Positions 60,278 through 64,000 of a stretch of 64,000 nt of DNA are shown here, one piece after another; within the stretch, counting starts at the first letter, position 1, and each line of letters starts with the position of its first letter. The notes below the pieces were generated by a model. It ran no database searches and was not told the origin of the DNA. It was given only the letters and a program-made list of their open reading frames with translations. The position numbers were made by a program, and so were the translations under genes. This stretch comes from Naasia sp. SYSU D00057 (lineage in GTDB: Bacteria; Actinomycetota; Actinomycetes; Actinomycetales; Microbacteriaceae), in NCBI RefSeq assembly GCF_017916505.1, contig NZ_JAFMSZ010000001.1:744001-808000 (forward strand). The letters run 5' to 3'.

Positions 60278-63200
60278 ATGCCCACTTCGCTCTCCCTCCG
60301 CCTGCGCTCGTTGGCCGCCGCAACAGCGGCGCTCGTCGTCGCGGCCCTTCTCCACGCCGCGCCCGCGAGCGCCGACACCGCCCCGCAGAACGGCGCCGTC
60401 GCGACGGTGTCGGCGGACGCACTCGGTACCGTCCAGATCGACGGTGTCGTCTGGTCCACCCACATCGTGGGCAACACCGTCTACGTCGGCGGCAGCTTCG
60501 CCAACGCGCGGCCGGCAGGCTCCGCAGCCGGTACGAACCAGACCCCGCGCGCCAACCTCCTGGCCTTCAACCTCACCACCGGGGCGCTGATCACCGGCTT
60601 CGTCGCGAACACGAACGGAGTGGTGAACTCGGTCACCTCATCGCCGGACGGGACGCGCATCTACATCGGGGGCGCGTTCACCACGGTGAACGGAACGACG
60701 CGGAACCGCGTCGCCGCGCTCAACCCGACCACGGGGGCGGTGATCAGCGGCTTCGCGCCGTCCGTGAACAGCGCGGTCGAGGCCGTGGTGGCCACGAACT
60801 CGACGGTCTACATCGGCGGCAACTTCACCTCCGTCGCCGGTCAGTCGCGGAACCGGCTCGCCTCGCTGAACGCGACGAGCGGAGCCGTCAACCCCCTCAG
60901 CGTCCAGGTGGACGACCGCATCCTCGCGCTGGCGCTCTCGCCCGACGGCGGGAAGCTGGTGCTCGGCGGCTACTTCACGAACATCAACGGGTCCACCGAT
61001 CCGGGCTTCGGCTTCGGCGCCGTCAACTCCTCCACCGGCCAGGTGATGGCCTGGAACATCAACAAGGAGGTCCGCCAGGCGGGCCGGACCGCGACCTCGA
61101 GCGCGGCGATCTACAGCCTCAAGTCCGACAGCACCGGCGTGTACGGCACGGCCTACATGTATCCCATCAGCGGCAAGACGCTCGAAGGCTCCTTCCGCGC
61201 CGAGTGGAGCAACGGCGACATCGTCTGGCTCAACACCTGCAAGGGTGACAGCTACGACGTGGCGATGACCTCGTCCGCTGTCTACCTCGCCGGGCACCCG
61301 CACGACTGCTCGACCGTGGTGGGAGGCTTCCGCGACGCCGCGACCGTCAACCCGAGGGTCTACAACCGCGGCATGGCCTGGAGCAAGGCGGCGACGTCCA
61401 ACGTGGTGCTGAGCGGTGAGTTCGCGGGGAACCCCACCCCCGCCATCCTGAACTGGTGGCCGACCTTCAACTCGGGCACCTACACGGGGCAGAACCAGGG
61501 CCCGTGGTCCGTGGCCGCCACCGACAGCTACGTCGTCTACGCGGGCGAGTTCACCACGGTGAACAGCGTCGGCCAGCAGGGCATCGTGCGATTCGCGAGC
61601 AGGAGCATCGCTCCCAACGTGGAAGGGCCGCGCCTCAGCGGATCCAGCTATCTGCCCTCCGTCACGCCCGTCCGCTCCGGCACGGTGAGCGTGCGCTGGC
61701 CGGCGAACTGGGACCGCGACAACGAGCACCTCACCTACGAGCTGCTTCGCGACGGGTCGAGCACGACGCCGATCTACACCACGACGCAGGCGTCCCGCGC
61801 CCCCGTCTCGGACCGCCCGACGATGTCCTTTCTCGACAGCGGCCTCGCGCCCGGCAGCAGTCACAACTACCGGGTGCGGGTCCGCGACCCGCTCGGCAAC
61901 ACAGTCACCGGCAACGCGGTGACGGTGACGATCCCGTCGGCCGTCAACAGCGCGTACATGTCGAGCGTGCAGGGGAACTCGCCCACCGGGTACTGGCGGC
62001 TGGGCGAGAGCTCGGGCACCGCGTTCTCGGACGCCGCCGGTGTGAGCCGTGCGACCTTCGTGAGCGGCGTGACCCTCGGCCAGACGGGCGCGCTGGCGGG
62101 CGACAGGGACACCGCCGCTCGCTTCCCGGGGACCGTCGCCGGCGTCGCCAGCACGGGCGTCATGCCGACCGCACCGCAGTTCGCCTCCGAGGCCTGGTTC
62201 AGCACGACGAGCACGACGGGAGGCAACATCGTCACGCTCGGCAACAGCCCCCGACCCGACTCGACGGGCTCGCCCGCGCCGTCCTCGGACCGCAACGTCT
62301 ACATCGACGGATCGGGCCGCCTCGCTTTCGCCGTGTCGAGCGGCCGTGAGGTCGTGACCCTGCAGACGGCGAGCGCCGGGTACAACGACGGGAAGTGGCA
62401 TCACGTCGTCGCGTCCGTCGGCTCCGGCGGCATGGCCTTCTACGTCGACGGCGTGCTCGCCGGCACGAACAGCTCGGTCACCTCGGTGCGCAGCGGCTAC
62501 GGCTACTGGCGGATCGGCGGCGACGTTCCGAAGGTGTCCGGCGCTCCGTCCTACTTCTCCGGAGCCGTCGACGAGGTCGCCGTCTACGCGGCGCCTCTCA
62601 CCGCCGCTCAGGTGCAGGAGCGCTACAAGCTGGCCGGCGGGGCGCCCACCACGAACGCCGCCCCCGCGGCGTCGTTCACCAGCACGGTCAGCGGCCTCAC
62701 CGCGAGCGTCGATGGGACCGGCTCCACCGACTCGGACGGCACCATCGCGTCCTACAGCTGGAACTGGGGCGACGGCACGGCGGCGGGCTCCGGCGCGACG
62801 GCGAGCCACACGTACGCTGCGGCCGGAACCTACACGGTGACTCTGACCGTGACCGACGACAAGGGCGCAACCGACACCGAGACGGCGCAGGTCACGGTGG
62901 CCTCGTCTCCGCCGCCCACCGGGACCTCCGCCCGTGACGATTTCGCCCGGACCGTGACCGGCGGCTGGGGCGATGCGCCGACGGGTGGGACCTGGACGCG
63001 GAGCAGCAGCACCACGTCGGCCTACTCGGTCGACGGGGCGGTGGCCCGGCTCACGTCGACCTCGGCCGGGCAGACCCGGGAGAGCTACCTGATAGGGGTG
63101 ACGGGCACGAACGCCGACGTCCAGTCCACGGTGGCGATCAGCCCCGTGAACGCCGGCGGCAGCGTGTTCGCCTCGGTGATCGGTCGGCGGATCTCCGCCG

Positions 63201-63550
63201 GCGTCGACTATCGGGCGCGAGCGGTCGTGGCCTCCAGCGGGGCCGTCAGCCTGCAGCTGCAGCGCTCCGGGACCACCCTGGTCCAGACCAGCGTGAGCGG
63301 GCTGACGTACGCCGCCGGGGATCAGCTGCGCGTGCGGCTTCAGGTGACGGGCACCAACCCCACCACCATCCAGGCGAAGGTATGGAAGGTGGGCACGGCC
63401 GAGCCGGCGGCCTGGCAGCTGAGCACGACGGACACCACCGCCGAGCTGCAGACCGGCGGACACGTCGGGCTCGGCAGCTACGTGGGCAGCACCCTCACCT
63501 CGCTGCCGCAGACCGTGGCGTTCGACGACTTCGCCGTCACGCAGCCCTGA
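60278..63550 (+). CDS. Secreted multidomain protein: propeller, Fn3-like, LamG and PKD
   Basis: A 1090-residue exported protein with a signal peptide ending near ASA-DTAP. Residues ~40-420 have repeats of the type VYIGGxFTxVxGxxxNRxAxLNxxTG, a propeller. A Fn3-like domain (~440-550) follows, then a LamG/concanavalin-like domain (~555-785: GYWRLGES, WHHVVASV, FYVDGVLAG, DEVAVY), a PKD domain (~795-875: YSWNWGDGT, SHTYAAAGTYTVTLTVTDD) and a further LamG-like C-terminus. This suggests surface polysaccharide binding. No LPxTG or membrane anchor, so it is released or wall-associated. GAAGG precedes ATG 60278. Confidence 0.88.
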   Translation: MPTSLSLRLRSLAAATAALVVAALLHAAPASADTAPQNGAVATVSADALGTVQIDGVVWSTHIVGNTVYVGGSFANARPAGSAAGTNQTPRANLLAFNLTTGALITGFVANTNGVVNSVTSSPDGTRIYIGGAFTTVNGTTRNRVAALNPTTGAVISGFAPSVNSAVEAVVATNSTVYIGGNFTSVAGQSRNRLASLNATSGAVNPLSVQVDDRILALALSPDGGKLVLGGYFTNINGSTDPGFGFGAVNSSTGQVMAWNINKEVRQAGRTATSSAAIYSLKSDSTGVYGTAYMYPISGKTLEGSFRAEWSNGDIVWLNTCKGDSYDVAMTSSAVYLAGHPHDCSTVVGGFRDAATVNPRVYNRGMAWSKAATSNVVLSGEFAGNPTPAILNWWPTFNSGTYTGQNQGPWSVAATDSYVVYAGEFTTVNSVGQQGIVRFASRSIAPNVEGPRLSGSSYLPSVTPVRSGTVSVRWPANWDRDNEHLTYELLRDGSSTTPIYTTTQASRAPVSDRPTMSFLDSGLAPGSSHNYRVRVRDPLGNTVTGNAVTVTIPSAVNSAYMSSVQGNSPTGYWRLGESSGTAFSDAAGVSRATFVSGVTLGQTGALAGDRDTAARFPGTVAGVASTGVMPTAPQFASEAWFSTTSTTGGNIVTLGNSPRPDSTGSPAPSSDRNVYIDGSGRLAFAVSSGREVVTLQTASAGYNDGKWHHVVASVGSGGMAFYVDGVLAGTNSSVTSVRSGYGYWRIGGDVPKVSGAPSYFSGAVDEVAVYAAPLTAAQVQERYKLAGGAPTTNAAPAASFTSTVSGLTASVDGTGSTDSDGTIASYSWNWGDGTAAGSGATASHTYAAAGTYTVTLTVTDDKGATDTETAQVTVASSPPPTGTSARDDFARTVTGGWGDAPTGGTWTRSSSTTSAYSVDGAVARLTSTSAGQTRESYLIGVTGTNADVQSTVAISPVNAGGSVFASVIGRRISAGVDYRARAVVASSGAVSLQLQRSGTTLVQTSVSGLTYAAGDQLRVRLQVTGTNPTTIQAKVWKVGTAEPAAWQLSTTDTTAELQTGGHVGLGSYVGSTLTSLPQTVAFDDFAVTQP

Positions 63551-63555
63551 GGTCG

Positions 63556-63599
63556 GGGAGAACGGCACCGCCCCCTGCATCCGGTGGTGCCGTTCTCCC
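63556..63599. terminator. Strong bidirectional hairpin terminator
   Basis: A perfect 14-bp stem (GGGAGAACGGCACC / GGTGCCGTTCTCCC) with a 16-base loop lies between the convergent secreted-protein and sortase genes. Confidence 0.85.
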
Positions 63600-63619
63600 G
63601 CGTCGCCTTCTGAGGCGCC

Positions 63620-64000
63620 CTACACCGTCTCCACGAGCTTCGCGAAGACGACCCGATTGTCGTCGTAGCGCCGGGCCTCCTTGACGTACCCGTCGCACGT
63701 GATGAGCCGCAGCTCGGAGCCGGGGACCGGGAAGTAGACGTCCTGCGTGGGGAACTCGGCCTTCACGAAACTCTCGTTGCGATACACCTCGAACACAGCC
63801 GTCCGTCCGTCCTGACGCGTGACCGAGACGCGGTCGCCCGGCACCAGGTCGCGAAGGCGGTAGAAGACACCGCTCGCGTCGGTCAGCGAGTTGACGTGGC
63901 CGAGGAGGATCGCCGGGCCGGCGGAACCGGGGGTGGACGAGCCGTCGTACCAGCTCGCGGGCGACCCGTCGTCGCCGGGCGGAACATCGAGGGTGCCGTC
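63620..64000 (-). CDS. Class F sortase, 5' end outside the window
   Basis: The last 126 codons of a sortase are present; the start lies beyond base 64000. The visible part has the catalytic His in ILLGHVNSLTDASGVFYRLRDL, Cys in LRLITCDGYV and ends in RRYDDNRVVFAKLVETV. The SWYDGSSTPGSAGPA segment fits class F (actinobacterial single-copy) sortases. Its substrate protein is not evident in this window: the neighbouring secreted protein has no sorting signal. Confidence 0.88.
   Translation of the reverse strand, partial: DGTLDVPPGDDGSPASWYDGSSTPGSAGPAILLGHVNSLTDASGVFYRLRDLVPGDRVSVTRQDGRTAVFEVYRNESFVKAEFPTQDVYFPVPGSELRLITCDGYVKEARRYDDNRVVFAKLVETV

Noticed and set aside
1-64000. tRNA, rRNA, prophage or integrase-based island
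   Set aside because: No cloverleaf-like sequence, 16S/23S motif, integrase or transposase was noticed by eye on either strand. A tRNAscan-type search would be needed to exclude a tRNA fully.

Overview
This is about 64 kb of a high-GC Gram-positive chromosome. GC is near 70% in most lines I counted by hand. I infer an actinobacterium, probably Microbacteriaceae. The basis is the GC content, frequent GTG starts, GGAGG-type ribosome sites, DUF2510 and DUF805 membrane proteins, a class F sortase and an Hsp70-like protein with a proline-rich tail. I found no rRNA, tRNA, CRISPR array, phage or transposase gene. Species cannot be fixed from the sequence alone.

Layout. 0-5.5 kb: a LuxR-type ATPase regulator paired with a membrane-anchored Hsp70-like protein, diverging from a universal stress protein. 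5.5-13 kb: an asparagine-synthetase-type amidotransferase (closest by eye to the N-acetylglutaminylglutamine amidotransferase family), then a nucleoside scavenging operon of BMP lipoprotein, double ATPase, two permeases and a nucleoside hydrolase, with stop/start overlaps between the four transporter genes. 13-16.5 kb: a DMT transporter, and a translationally coupled nitrilase-family amidase plus APC permease. 16.5-27.9 kb: a mannoside uptake and catabolism locus (class I mannose-6-phosphate isomerase, CUT1 transporter, LacI regulator, AGE-family epimerase, ROK kinase, GH38 alpha-mannosidase). Four copies of a 16-bp palindrome close to TTGGTAACGTTACCAA lie in its three promoter regions. 28-35 kb: mixed small genes, including a secreted HExxH...E metallopeptidase-like protein. 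35.2-39.6 kb: a stretch of lower GC (55-58% in sampled lines) with a GH105-like lipoprotein, a zinc-ribbon membrane protein and two DUF2510 proteins. 39.7-51.5 kb: small kinase, duplicated-domain exported protein, oxidoreductases, a TetR/DUF805 divergon with two clear operators, secreted hydrolases and a YfhO-like membrane protein.

51.6-60.1 kb is the most unusual part. Five minus-strand genes in one tight operon encode an endonuclease/exonuclease/phosphatase-fold protein, a CHAT (caspase-like) protein with a helical N-terminal domain and a long Gly/Pro linker, a CHAT protease-transmembrane-PQQ propeller fusion, a processive-type family 2 glycosyltransferase and an alpha/beta hydrolase. Both CHAT domains keep the His/Cys pair. 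This is my best candidate for an undescribed system: an extracellular propeller sensor linked to an intracellular caspase-like protease, with nuclease and hydrolase partners. The function is inference.

60.3-64 kb: a 1090-residue secreted propeller/LamG/PKD protein facing a class F sortase that runs off the window edge, with a strong shared terminator between them.
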